Shown here: positions 24,626 to 33,169 of the stretch, piece after piece | How the letters are laid out: the number at the start of each line of letters is the position of its first letter | How positions within the stretch are numbered: position 1 is the stretch's first letter | Position numbers and translations under genes: made by a program | The notes under the pieces: generated by a model | What the model saw: the letters and a program-made list of their open reading frames with translations, nothing else | The model's database searches: none | What the model was told of the DNA's origin: nothing | DNA from: Neobacillus citreus | Lineage (GTDB): Bacteria; Bacillota; Bacilli; Bacillales; Cytobacillaceae | Direction of reading: 5' to 3' | DNA: 64,000 nt | NCBI RefSeq assembly: GCF_018343545.2 | Contig: NZ_JAGYPE020000007.1 | Coordinates: forward strand, 64,513-128,512

Positions 24626-25447
24626 ATGATTGAAGTGTGCTCAAAAGAGGATGTTGTCTGTGTCGAGGGGACCGTGGAAAGGTTTGGCCGCAAAATTTTT
24701 GCCTATTTAGTAGACGGCATGTTAGTTGATACGGGTCCTCAATCCCTTGAAGAGGATTTTATTTCTTTCTATAAAGAACATTCATTTGATAAGGCTGTTT
24801 TAACCCACAGCCACGAGGATCATTCCGGAACCGCACCGTGGATTCAGGAGAATCGCGATATTCCAATTTATGTCCATCCAAAAGGGGTCGGCGTTTGTGC
24901 GGAGTTTGCTCCTTATCCGAAATACCGCCAAATTACCTGGGGGGTACGAAGGGAGTTTCAGGCATTGCCGCTGGGAGAATCAATTCAATCGCACAAATCA
25001 ACTTGGAAAGTGATTTACACCCCGGGCCATGCCGATGACCATGTTGCGCTTCTAGATATGGAAACTGGACGGCTTTTTTCCGGAGATTTATTTGTTGCTC
25101 CCAAAACAAAGGTGATTATGTCGAGCGAATCGATTCCAGTCATTATGGATTCGTTACGGACTCTATTAAATTATGATTTTGGTTCGATGTTTTGCGCCCA
25201 TGCAGGTTACATACCGAATGGAAAAGATACGCTGAAGCAAAAATTAGACAATCTCGAGAATCTTAGCGGGGAAGTGGAGCATCTTTATAGAAGCGGGCTT
25301 TCTGTAGCAGAGATTAATGAAAAGCTGTTTCCAAAAAAATACCCGCTTATTACTGTTTCGGGCGGGGAATGGGACTCGATTCATATCGTTTCTTCAATAG
25401 TCGCGGATTTTCTAAAAGATGTTATTAAAAGTGGATCACAAGATTAA
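24626..25447 (+). CDS. Metallo-beta-lactamase-fold hydrolase
   Basis: 273 residues. The metal motif THSHEDHSG, the later YTPGHADDH histidine, FSGDLFV (Asp) and CAHAGY (His) are all in place, so both zinc sites should form. A C-terminal helical tail with SVAEINEKLFPK is common to glyoxalase-II-like hydrolases. The substrate is not indicated by neighbours. ATG follows AAAGAGGTGA. The gene is monocistronic, with a terminator on each side. Confidence 0.87.
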   Translation: MIEVCSKEDVVCVEGTVERFGRKIFAYLVDGMLVDTGPQSLEEDFISFYKEHSFDKAVLTHSHEDHSGTAPWIQENRDIPIYVHPKGVGVCAEFAPYPKYRQITWGVRREFQALPLGESIQSHKSTWKVIYTPGHADDHVALLDMETGRLFSGDLFVAPKTKVIMSSESIPVIMDSLRTLLNYDFGSMFCAHAGYIPNGKDTLKQKLDNLENLSGEVEHLYRSGLSVAEINEKLFPKKYPLITVSGGEWDSIHIVSSIVADFLKDVIKSGSQD

Positions 25448-25485
25448 CGGCAGTAACCCGGAAACGGGGAACTGCCGTTTTATTT
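25446..25485 (+). terminator. Intrinsic terminator
   Basis: AACGGCAGT (25446-25454) with inner CCCG pairs with CGGG and ACTGCCGTT (25471-25479), followed by a T-run. Confidence 0.85.
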
Positions 25486-25546
25486 TTTAAAAAAAAGTGG
25501 TAAATTTATCGTAAACATTATTTTAATCAGCAGATGGGTGATCAAC

Positions 25547-26923
25547 ATGGAGTTGCCAAAGGATTTTCTCGAAAAAATGAAGGGCCTTTTAGATGAGGAA
25601 TATGAGGATTTTGTAAAAAGTTATCACGAGAATAGAGCGCAAGGGTTTCGGGTAAACCCTTTAAAAATCTCAGTTGAGGAATTTAAAAAAGTCAGCCCTT
25701 TTAATCTGGAAAAAATTCCATGGGTGAAAGAGGGATTTTTCTATGGAACAGAGGACCGGCCCGGGAAGCACCCGTTTCATGAGGCGGGCTTGTACTATAT
25801 TCAGGAGCCAAGCGCGATGGCAGCAGGGGAGCTAGTTGACCCGCAACCGGGTGAGCGTGTCTTGGATTTATGTGCAGCGCCTGGTGGGAAAACCACTCAT
25901 ATTGCGGGTAAGATGCAGCAGCAGGGATTTTTGCTCACGAACGAAATCCACCCTGCACGTGCCAAAATTCTTTCGCAAAATGTGGAGCGGATGGGGATTA
26001 GGAACGCCGTTGTAACCAATGAAACCCCGGCGAGACTGGCCCAGCGGTTTCCGGGTTATTTTGACCGGATTATGGTCGATGCACCGTGCTCTGGAGAGGG
26101 AATGTTTCGCAAGGACCCTGATGCCTGTACTGAATGGAGTCCTGAGAATGTAGCGGTATGTGCCGCTCGGCAGTTTGATATTCTCAGACACGCTGGGACG
26201 ATGCTTCGCCCGGGGGGCAGGATCGTTTACTCGACCTGTACATTTTCACCTGAAGAAAATGAAGGTGTCATTAGTAATTTTTTAAAAGATAACCCTACCT
26301 TTGAGATAGAGGACGTTCAGGTTTATGAGGGCTTTGGAAAGGGCAGACCTGACTGGATTTCGGATGGTGCTTCTGATCTTAGAAAGACGGTCAGGATTTG
26401 GCCGCATCAATTACAGGGTGAGGGCCACTACATGGCCGTTCTAAGAAAAACGGATGGTGACGAGGCGGGCGGCAGGCTGAAGTACGCCAAAACTTTGTCC
26501 GACCAGAAAGTTTTAAAAAGCTATTATCAGTTTGCGGAGGAGACTTTACTTGAGACGCCAAAAGGGGAATTTCTTTTATTTGGCGAGCAGTTGTACTTGC
26601 TGCCGAAAGAGATGCTGTCATTGGAAAGTTTGAAGGTAGTCCGGCCAGGATGGCATCTGGGAACGATTAAAAAGAACCGCTTTGAGCCGTCACATGCCTT
26701 CGCTTTAGGTTTAACCGGGGAACAAGTGAAGCATAAATGGAATCTCAATAAGGATTCCCGAGAAATGCTCGCTTATTTGAAAGGAGAGTCTTTGGCGGCA
26801 GAAGGCCCGAAAGGCTGGTACTTGTTGGAGGTAGACGGCTATTCCATTGGCTGGGGCAAGCTGTCAGATCATATTTTGAAAAACCATTTCCCAAAAGGGT
26901 TAAGATGGACGGGGATGGGCTGA
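25547..26923 (+). CDS. rsmF: RsmF-like 16S rRNA (cytosine-C5)-methyltransferase, NOL1/NOP2/Sun family
   Basis: 458 residues from ATG 25547. SAM motif I is LDLCAAPGGKTTHIA; motif IV holds DAPCSGEGMF; motif VI holds the catalytic Cys in VYSTCTFSPEEN. The C-terminal 150 residues form a PUA-like domain as in RsmF/YebU proteins. It modifies a cytosine in 16S rRNA. A class I methyltransferase gene follows after 5 bases. RsmB is a less likely alternative, because it carries an N-terminal NusB-like domain that is absent here. Confidence 0.87.
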   Translation: MELPKDFLEKMKGLLDEEYEDFVKSYHENRAQGFRVNPLKISVEEFKKVSPFNLEKIPWVKEGFFYGTEDRPGKHPFHEAGLYYIQEPSAMAAGELVDPQPGERVLDLCAAPGGKTTHIAGKMQQQGFLLTNEIHPARAKILSQNVERMGIRNAVVTNETPARLAQRFPGYFDRIMVDAPCSGEGMFRKDPDACTEWSPENVAVCAARQFDILRHAGTMLRPGGRIVYSTCTFSPEENEGVISNFLKDNPTFEIEDVQVYEGFGKGRPDWISDGASDLRKTVRIWPHQLQGEGHYMAVLRKTDGDEAGGRLKYAKTLSDQKVLKSYYQFAEETLLETPKGEFLLFGEQLYLLPKEMLSLESLKVVRPGWHLGTIKKNRFEPSHAFALGLTGEQVKHKWNLNKDSREMLAYLKGESLAAEGPKGWYLLEVDGYSIGWGKLSDHILKNHFPKGLRWTGMG

Positions 26924-26928
26924 TAGAC

Positions 26929-27537
26929 ATGAAAGAACATTATTATGATAAGCTATTAAATATAAAGACAAGAGCGGAGCAGCAGGGATTTCACCAGTCC
27001 ATGCATTACCACCGCTATGAGCCAACTCCCTATAGCGGGCTGGAAGAATTATTTAAAACCTATGAGCTGAAACCGGACGACCGGGTTGTGGACTTTGGCT
27101 GCGGACGGGGGCGGCTGAACTTTTATATCGACTATTTTTTTCATGCATCAGTGGTTGGAGTTGAAATGGATGAGGGGCTGTTTCAGGCAGCTTTGGCAAA
27201 TCACGAAAGTTATATTAGAAAAACAAAGAATCGCAGCGGCAAAGTTGAGTTTCGTTGCTGCCTGGCTGAAGAATATCCGGTAGCTCCTCGGGATAATCGG
27301 TTTTATTTTTTCAATCCGTTTTCGGTTCAGGTCTTTCAAAAGGTTATTAATAATATCTTAGTTTCACTGGAAGAACACCCGCGGGAAATTGATGTGATTT
27401 TATATTACCCATCTGAGGATTATATCTATTTTCTGGAAAACCAAACGGCCCTTGAACTGCAGGAGGAAGTAAAGTTGCCGTATGTTTATCGTCATAATCA
27501 AAACGAGCGATTTTTAATTTATAGGCTGGGATATTAG
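26929..27537 (+). CDS. Class I SAM-dependent methyltransferase
   Basis: 202 residues from ATG 26929, just past the stop of rsmF; an in-frame ATG at 26905 overlaps that gene. Motif I reads VVDFGCGRGRLNFYID, followed by GVEMDEGLF (acidic residue binding the ribose). The later FYFFNPFSV segment stands at the motif IV position. No target is recognisable. Close spacing to rsmF suggests joint transcription, and perhaps an RNA or protein target linked to translation. Confidence 0.8.
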   Translation: MKEHYYDKLLNIKTRAEQQGFHQSMHYHRYEPTPYSGLEELFKTYELKPDDRVVDFGCGRGRLNFYIDYFFHASVVGVEMDEGLFQAALANHESYIRKTKNRSGKVEFRCCLAEEYPVAPRDNRFYFFNPFSVQVFQKVINNILVSLEEHPREIDVILYYPSEDYIYFLENQTALELQEEVKLPYVYRHNQNERFLIYRLGY

Positions 27538-27581
27538 AGAAACTGTACGGGCAGCGTTAGGATTCACCGGGAGGGATATGG

Positions 27582-28082
27582 TTGTACCACCGTTTATGGA
27601 TTTTTTTAAATGGATGTTTAGCCTTGATTTCTATCGTCTATATTTGGTTATTCAGTCCTCATGATAATTCACTAGTAGTTCTGGCGCAACTCTTGGCTCA
27701 GTTGGCAATGCTATTGTTTATAGTCAATATCAATATGTATTTCATCTTTTTAGTGATTCGGAAGACGTCGATACGAAAGGTGAAAATCCGGCTTGCCAAG
27801 TTTTCACGCTATTTTATGAAATGGCATATCCCGATTGCGGTATTGGGTACGTCAACGATTATTGGCCATGCTGCGATCAATTTATATGCGATTGCCCCAC
27901 TCCTTGGCTGGGGACATGTAAAATTATGGAGCGGCGTATTGGCAATGGTGACGCTGGCAGTCGTGTTGTTTGCGGGCTGGCTAAGGCACAAAAAGGCATC
28001 CGGATTCCGCCGCAGGTTCCACCTCACCGCCGCGATGATATTTCTAGTCATATTCTTGGTCCATATGTTTATTCCAGTATAA
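27582..28082 (+). CDS. Four-helix membrane protein with two spaced His pairs, possibly heme-binding
   Basis: 166 residues from TTG 27582 (GGGAGGGA five bases upstream). Four membrane helices are predicted. Helix 3 begins WHIPIAVLGTSTIIGHA and helix 4 RFHLTAAMIFLVIFLVHMF; each has two His about 14 residues apart. Such spacing places one His near each membrane face and is the usual bis-heme b arrangement in four-helix cytochromes. A role as a small b-type cytochrome or reductase anchor is inference; the protein is otherwise unnamed. Confidence 0.65.
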   Translation: MYHRLWIFLNGCLALISIVYIWLFSPHDNSLVVLAQLLAQLAMLLFIVNINMYFIFLVIRKTSIRKVKIRLAKFSRYFMKWHIPIAVLGTSTIIGHAAINLYAIAPLLGWGHVKLWSGVLAMVTLAVVLFAGWLRHKKASGFRRRFHLTAAMIFLVIFLVHMFIPV

Positions 28083-28106
28083 TAAAAGGTATTGAAATTA
28101 GCTGAA

Positions 28107-28130
28107 GTGTCCTCGGACGGTGCCTGACCT
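28107..28130 (-). repeat. Partial copy of the GGTGTCAGGCACC element
   Basis: The segment ending GGTGCCTGAC (28119-28128) is a truncated reverse copy of the dispersed hairpin family described at 33096. Confidence 0.4.
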
Positions 28131-28149
28131 AATTTGGAGGTGATTTTGA

Positions 28150-28794
28150 ATGGAGAGTATTACGGTTGTTTCGCTGTTAGATGTAATTAGTGAGTTGTTT
28201 TCGGATGAGATTTCGATTGCGGTTTCCAACACTAGTGAGTATATTTATTACCGGCCGAGCAAGCGGATTGATTTGAAGATTCGGAGTGGCGATCCTTTGA
28301 AGGATGGCACGATTGCCTATAAGGCAGTGAATACTGGGCAGAAGGTTTCGGAGTTTATCGACCGTGACGTTTTTGGGATACCATACCACGGGATGGCTGT
28401 GCCATTTTTTCATGATGGGAACATTGAAGGCTGTGTGACAGCAATATTTCCGTCACTGACAAGCGGCAAGTTAGTCGTCACCATTAAATCAGAAGATGGC
28501 TGGATTCCAGTTCCGTTTTCACAGGTGATCTACCTCGAGGCTAAGGAAAAGAAGACCTTTGTTTACGCCGAGGAGCATAGCGGCACCCATAAATATTCGC
28601 TGCAGGAATTTGAATTTCTGCTGCCAAAGGATAACTTTATCCGCTGCCACCGCTCGTTTCTTGTGAATGTCAATCATATAAAGGAGATCCACCCTGACAC
28701 CCATTCAACCTTTATTTTAACGATGAAAAATGGCGACAGGGTGCAGGTCAGCCAATCTTATTCGAGCTATTTTCGTAGATTGTTAGGATTTTAG
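28150..28794 (+). CDS. LytTR-family transcription regulator
   Basis: 214 residues. Residues about 1-105 form a small sensor-like domain (possibly PAS/GAF-like). Residues 110-214 are a LytTR DNA-binding domain: YLEAKEKKTFVYAEEHSG, then FIRCHRSFLVNVNHIKEI. There is no receiver domain, so it is not a classical response regulator. The ATG follows GGAGGTGA. The next gene is a CoA-transferase with LytTR-like repeats before its promoter, so this protein most likely controls that gene in response to a ligand of its N-terminal domain. Confidence 0.85.
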   Translation: MESITVVSLLDVISELFSDEISIAVSNTSEYIYYRPSKRIDLKIRSGDPLKDGTIAYKAVNTGQKVSEFIDRDVFGIPYHGMAVPFFHDGNIEGCVTAIFPSLTSGKLVVTIKSEDGWIPVPFSQVIYLEAKEKKTFVYAEEHSGTHKYSLQEFEFLLPKDNFIRCHRSFLVNVNHIKEIHPDTHSTFILTMKNGDRVQVSQSYSSYFRRLLGF

Positions 28795-28838
28795 AAAAAA
28801 ATTCTGCTTTAGTCAGTAGATTTTCTGTTTTATCCGAA

Positions 28839-28892
28839 AATTTCGTAACTAGTCCCCAATTTCTCTGACTGAAAACCTTTATCGGTTACAAT
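28839..28892 (+). promoter_or_regulatory. Promoter of the CoA-transferase gene with possible LytTR repeats
   Basis: CTGACT (28865-28870), 16-base spacer, TACAAT (28887-28892). Two similar stretches, AATTTCGTAACT (28839) and AATTTCTCTGACT (28858), lie 19 bases apart and overlap the -35. LytTR regulators bind direct repeats about 21 bases apart, so this is a candidate operator only. Confidence 0.4.
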
Positions 28893-28924
28893 TAAAATAA
28901 AATTCCATTGGGGAGTGGGATGAA

Positions 28925-30442
28925 ATGTTGGATAGCAGATACGAACGGATTAAAGATTCACGACTTTGGGACCGTGTAGTGTCACCAGAAGAGGCAGCAT
29001 CTTGGATTCAAGACGGTATGACGCTGGGATTAAGCGGCTTTACACGTGCCGGTGATGTGAAAGCGGTTCCCTTTGCATTGGTGAAACGTGCCGAGCATGA
29101 ATCGTTTAAGGTAAATGTTTATACGGGAGCATCATTGGGCTCAGACGTTGACAAGCTGTTTGCAGAGGCTGGAATTATTGGGAAAAGGCTGCCTTTCCAA
29201 GCAGACCCGACGATGCGCGGAAAAATCAATAACGGTGAGATGTTGTTTGTAGATCAGCATTTATCACACACTTCGGAACTAGTTCGCGCTGGTGTAATGG
29301 ATCCTGTCGATTACGCTATATTGGAAGCGTTCTCAGTTACTGAGGATGGAATGGTGATTCCGACCACTTCAGTGGGCAATTCTCTATCGTTTGCCCTGAA
29401 TGCAAAATCGATTATTATTGAGATCAATTTGGCCCATCAGGTGAACCTGGAAGGCTTGCATGATTTATATGAGCCTGGGAAGCAGGGAGAGCGCGGACCG
29501 ATTCCATTGACGGGGGTAAAAGACCGAATCGGAACGATTGGAATACCGGTTGATATTGATAAGGTAAGAGGGATTGTGTTTACCAACCAGCTAGACTCAC
29601 CTTCAACGATTGTTCCTCCAGACGAGGAAACGGTCATCATGGCCAACCATTTAATTGATTTCTTACGTACCGAAGTGCAAACGGGCCGTCTCACAAACCG
29701 GCTTGCGCCGCTTCAGTCAGGGATTGGTTCGGTTGCGAATGCAGTTCTTCATGGCCTCTTGGATTCAGAGTTTGAAGACCTTGAAGTATACTCTGAAGTA
29801 TTGCAGGATGCCGTGTTTGATTTAATTGATGCTGGGAAGGTTAAGTATGCTTCATGCTGCTCGATTACATTGTCAGAGCAGAAGATGAAAGAGGTTTATG
29901 GCAATTTTGAAAAATACCGCGATCTGCTTATCATGCGGCCGCAGGAGATTTCCAATCATCCGGAAATTATCCGCCGTCTTGGATTAATTTCCATTAACAC
30001 CGCGCTGGAATTAGACATTTACGGCAATGTCAACTCCACTCATGTACTTGGAACAAAGATGATGAACGGAATCGGCGGTTCCGGGGATTTCGCTCGCAAT
30101 GCCCGCCTTGCGATTTTTGTAACGAAATCCATCGCTAAGGGCGGTAAGATATCAAGCATCGTCCCTTTCGTTTCCCACGTCGACCATACCGAGCATGATG
30201 TCGATGTCATTGTGACGGAACAGGGGTATGCAGACTTACGGGGACTTGCACCGAGGCAGCGAGTAGAATTGATCATCGAGCGCTGCGCTCATCCAATGTA
30301 CCGTCAGCAGCTGCGCGAATATTACCAGGAAGCTCTCACAAGAGGCGGACAAACCCCTCATGTATTGGAAAAAGCATTTTCCTGGCATACCAATTTCGCT
30401 GCGAATGGTACCATGCTGCAGCCTGTACTGGAAACGGTCTAA
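28925..30442 (+). CDS. Acetyl-CoA hydrolase/transferase family, succinate CoA-transferase-like
   Basis: 505 residues, full length for class I CoA-transferases of the acetyl-CoA hydrolase family (succinyl-CoA:acetate CoA-transferase, Cat1/ScpC type). N-terminal half: MTLGLSGFTRAGDVKAVPFA. The catalytic Glu region reads ILEAFSVTEDGMVIPTTSVG; the oxyanion-like glycine segment is GIGGSGDF; the CoA region includes EQGYADLRGLAPRQR. The start has GGGGAGTGGG. It converts acyl-CoA and acetate and could let the cell use succinyl-CoA to activate acetate. The upstream LytTR gene likely regulates it. Confidence 0.87.
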   Translation: MLDSRYERIKDSRLWDRVVSPEEAASWIQDGMTLGLSGFTRAGDVKAVPFALVKRAEHESFKVNVYTGASLGSDVDKLFAEAGIIGKRLPFQADPTMRGKINNGEMLFVDQHLSHTSELVRAGVMDPVDYAILEAFSVTEDGMVIPTTSVGNSLSFALNAKSIIIEINLAHQVNLEGLHDLYEPGKQGERGPIPLTGVKDRIGTIGIPVDIDKVRGIVFTNQLDSPSTIVPPDEETVIMANHLIDFLRTEVQTGRLTNRLAPLQSGIGSVANAVLHGLLDSEFEDLEVYSEVLQDAVFDLIDAGKVKYASCCSITLSEQKMKEVYGNFEKYRDLLIMRPQEISNHPEIIRRLGLISINTALELDIYGNVNSTHVLGTKMMNGIGGSGDFARNARLAIFVTKSIAKGGKISSIVPFVSHVDHTEHDVDVIVTEQGYADLRGLAPRQRVELIIERCAHPMYRQQLREYYQEALTRGGQTPHVLEKAFSWHTNFAANGTMLQPVLETV

Positions 30443-30459
30443 AATATTATATAGAAAAG

Positions 30460-30502
30460 CTAAAGGTGAGCCATGTATTCTAGGGCTCACCTTTAGTTTT
30501 TT
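30460..30502 (+). terminator. Intrinsic terminator
   Basis: A perfect 13-bp stem (CTAAAGGTGAGCC with GGCTCACCTTTAG, 30460-30472 and 30484-30496) is followed by six T. Confidence 0.9.
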
Positions 30503-30561
30503 GTTTGAAAAAACATATCTAATTGAAGTTTGGGGGAATTTAGATGATGGAGGGATAAAAA

Positions 30562-31569
30562 ATGAATAAAAATGTGATCAAGCTAACTAGTAGTGAAATA
30601 TCCTCGTTATGGTCTTCATATATAAACATCGGTGTGGCAAACTGCCTATCAACACACTTTGAAGAAACATGTAATGACCCTGAAATTCTTGCTCTTCTTG
30701 AAGAGTGTCAACATTGTGCCAAAAAACATTTGAAGCTGATAGAAGATTTATTTAATGCAGAGAAAATTGCTATACCTGAAGGCTTCAAGGTGGAGAAGCA
30801 TGTCATCCCCCGCGCACCAAAACTTTTTTCCGATATGTTTTATATCCATTCGATCCTTCATATTGCAATGTTTGGGATTACCTCTCATACTGCTGGAATG
30901 ATTCTTGCGGCTCGGGAAGATGTTCGGATATTGTTTAAAGGGCTATTTGATGATGTTTCTTATCTCTATAATAAGGTTGTAAATTGTATGCAAGAAAAAG
31001 GGATTTTTGTAAGAATGCCATATATGAACTATCCAACTAAAATTGACTTTGTAAATAAAGAAAGTTTTTTAACTGGGTGGTTTGGCAGAAGGCGTCCTCT
31101 GTTAGGTATTGAAGTAACCCATTTAATGGTCAATGCCATTCAGAATGAAGTTGGAAGGGCAATTTGTGCTGGATTTTCTCAGGTAGCCCAAGACCAGGAG
31201 GTTAGAGAGTACTTTCTCCGAGGAAAACACGTCTGCAAGCATATCCTAAGTTCCATCCATGATGTGTTAATAGAAAGTGATGTCCCAGCGGCGATGTCGT
31301 GGGATACAAGTGTAACCGACTCAACAGTTGCACCATTTTCGGATCAATTAATGATATATATCGTGGGGATTCTTTCTAATCTAGGCATTGCAGCCTATGG
31401 CACTGCGTTATCAGCGACAATGCGCAGGGACATAAGTGCCATGTACACCGGCTTTATCGCCAAAACGGGAACGTTTGGCGAGGATGGTTTGAATTTAATG
31501 ATTGAAAGAAGATGGATGGAACAGCCGCCACAATTTGAAGATCATGATAAATTGGCTAAAAAGGAATAA
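30562..31569 (+). CDS. DUF3231 family protein
   Basis: 335 residues, all-helical. Two similar halves of about 165 residues are seen: LTSSEISSLWSSYINIGVA at the start and LLGIEVTHLMVNAIQNEVG in the middle. Each resembles a ferritin-like four-helix bundle with His/Glu residues (HCAKKHLKLIEDLF; GKHVCKHILSSIHD). DUF3231 proteins occur almost only in Bacillales and have no known activity. The duplicated four-helix form and the conserved His/Glu could bind metal, which is inference. The gene is monocistronic between two terminators. Confidence 0.78.
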   Translation: MNKNVIKLTSSEISSLWSSYINIGVANCLSTHFEETCNDPEILALLEECQHCAKKHLKLIEDLFNAEKIAIPEGFKVEKHVIPRAPKLFSDMFYIHSILHIAMFGITSHTAGMILAAREDVRILFKGLFDDVSYLYNKVVNCMQEKGIFVRMPYMNYPTKIDFVNKESFLTGWFGRRRPLLGIEVTHLMVNAIQNEVGRAICAGFSQVAQDQEVREYFLRGKHVCKHILSSIHDVLIESDVPAAMSWDTSVTDSTVAPFSDQLMIYIVGILSNLGIAAYGTALSATMRRDISAMYTGFIAKTGTFGEDGLNLMIERRWMEQPPQFEDHDKLAKKE

Positions 31570-31590
31570 ATGATGAAAATAAATGATTGA

Positions 31591-31631
31591 AAAAAGGGAA
31601 TCAACCTGGTGACTGGTTATTTCCCTTTTTT
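31591..31631 (+). terminator. Intrinsic terminator of the DUF3231 gene
   Basis: AAAAAGGGAA (31591-31600) pairs with TTCCCTTTTT (31621-31630), with an inner ACC/GGT pairing. Confidence 0.8.
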
Positions 31632-31697
31632 ATATGGAGGAGATATCAGGAGAGCGGCGAAATAAAAGAAGTGTTTGTTTTTAAGGGGGGATGTTTA

Positions 31698-31817
31698 ATG
31701 GAAAAAAAGGTGTACGTGATTAGGCATTGTGAGGCGGAGGGACAGCTAAAGGGTGCGCAGTTAACAGAGAAGGGGCGAAAGCAGGCGAAGGAATTGGCTG
31801 AATTTTTGGCGACCTAA
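31698..31817 (+). pseudogene. 5' remnant of a histidine phosphatase gene
   Basis: ATG 31698 follows AAGGGGGG and encodes 39 residues (MEKKVYVIRHCEAEGQ, then QLTEKGRKQAKELAEFL) that are plainly the start of a phosphoglycerate-mutase-fold phosphatase, with the RH catalytic motif. The frame stops at 31815-31817, where about 150 more residues are expected. The next 100 bases show no continuation in any frame I could follow. The rest seems lost by deletion, as a fragment of the GGTGTCAGG repeat family follows at 31894. Confidence 0.75.
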
Positions 31818-31923
31818 GTAACCCAGATGTCTACCTTTTGACCTTTTGCAATCAGAATGTCAGTATTAAGCGTGTGTGGGAGTAGAATGATCTGGTGTCA
31901 GGGACCAATTTAAGGAGAGTACA

Positions 31924-32937
31924 ATGGAGTTAAATAAACGAATTGATGTAATTGATTATTTGCGCGGTTTTGCTTTGTTGGGAATCATTCTAGTGAATAT
32001 TGGACCATTGCTGTCTGCTAAAACCCCCGCGCCTCACTCATTGGACGCTTCCTATTGGCGATTTTTATATTTATTAGTGGAAGGCCGGTTTTATACCATT
32101 TTCACCTTTTTGTTTGGCGTCGGATTCTATATTTTTATTACACGGGCCAACGCAAAGGGCAAGAACGGATATGTCTTATTCTTGAGACGAATTGCTGTAC
32201 TATTCCTCTTTGGCTTGATTCATGTACAGTTTCATCCGGGAGAGGCATTAACCGTTTATGCAGCCTGTGGATTGATACTTTTGCCTTTTTATAAGATTAA
32301 TAAAGCGGTTAATCTCATCATAGGGATTGGTTTGTTAGTCATTATTGGCATTTCCGCCATAAAAATTTTAATGGTTATTCCGGTTATGCTGTTAGGGATT
32401 GCAGCAGGTCAGTTCGGTTTGTTTGAGGTTGTGTCCAAAAGGATAAAGCAGGTTGCCGTTTTCACTGTGATTATGTTCGGGTTAAGCGCAATAGGACTGC
32501 TTTATCAATACCAATATGCACTGGTTTTATCCGAGGGTGTATTATTTGGAAGAGAGGCATCGAGGTTTATTAATATTGGCATAACAATAGGTCCGATTGT
32601 TTCGGCTTTTTATACCGGTCTTTTAGTGCTGTTGCTGCAGATTCAGATTATCCAAAAGCTGCTGTCACCTTTAAAAAGCTACGGAAGGATGGCACTGACG
32701 AATTATCTATTGCAAACTATGTTTATCTATCTGGCAGGCTATACCTTTAACCTGTTCGGAAGGGTTTCTTACATAGAAACTCTTTATATATGTCTGGCTA
32801 TTTACGTTATTCAAATGACATTTAGTGTCATTTGGCTGCGATTCTTCCAATACGGCCCGCTCGAATGGATTTGGCGGGCAATCACCTATATGAAGCTTCC
32901 GCCAATGCGGCGACGCACTAAAGCGCCGGGGGCCTGA
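31924..32937 (+). CDS. DUF418/YeiB-type membrane protein
   Basis: 337 residues with about nine or ten membrane helices. The N-terminal signature IDVIDYLRGFALLGIILVNI is diagnostic for DUF418 (YeiB/YxaH) proteins, and the C-terminal SPLKSYGRMALTNYLLQT block is the DUF418 domain proper. The family belongs to the acyltransferase-3-like membrane proteins; transport or acyl transfer is suspected but unproven. The start follows AAGGAGAG. It converges with ykuK, the two separated by a hairpin repeat. Confidence 0.85.
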   Translation: MELNKRIDVIDYLRGFALLGIILVNIGPLLSAKTPAPHSLDASYWRFLYLLVEGRFYTIFTFLFGVGFYIFITRANAKGKNGYVLFLRRIAVLFLFGLIHVQFHPGEALTVYAACGLILLPFYKINKAVNLIIGIGLLVIIGISAIKILMVIPVMLLGIAAGQFGLFEVVSKRIKQVAVFTVIMFGLSAIGLLYQYQYALVLSEGVLFGREASRFINIGITIGPIVSAFYTGLLVLLLQIQIIQKLLSPLKSYGRMALTNYLLQTMFIYLAGYTFNLFGRVSYIETLYICLAIYVIQMTFSVIWLRFFQYGPLEWIWRAITYMKLPPMRRRTKAPGA

Positions 32938-33095
32938 CCCTCGGAACCCCATTCTATGCCACAAAGGACAAAGGAATCGGGCTTGGCCTATCTGTCAGCA
33001 ATAAAACTATCTAAGAACACCAGCCACCATGAAAATCGAAAGTCAAATCGGCCATGGCAAAACAGTAAAAGTGGAATTGGAACATATTTAAAAAA

Positions 33096-33156
33096 GGTGT
33101 CAGGCACCGCTCGTGGACAAATGGGCAATTTGTCCACCAGGGGTGGACACTTTTTT
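33096..33156. repeat. GGTGTCAGGCACC hairpin element (copy 1), likely bidirectional terminator
   Basis: The element opens with GGTGTCAGGCACC, holds the inner hairpin GTGGACAAAT/ATTTGTCCAC (33113-33122 with 33128-33137) and ends with GTGGACAC plus a T-run. The outer ends, with A-tract before and T-tract after, can also pair, so it can stop transcription from both the DUF418 gene and ykuK, which converge here. Confidence 0.75.
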
Positions 33157-33169
33157 GCTGTTTGCAGCA

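Noticed and set aside
32921..32945. Another GGTGTCAGGCACC copy at the end of the DUF418 gene
   Set aside because: GGGGCCTGACCC is only loosely similar and lies in coding sequence; too weak to count.
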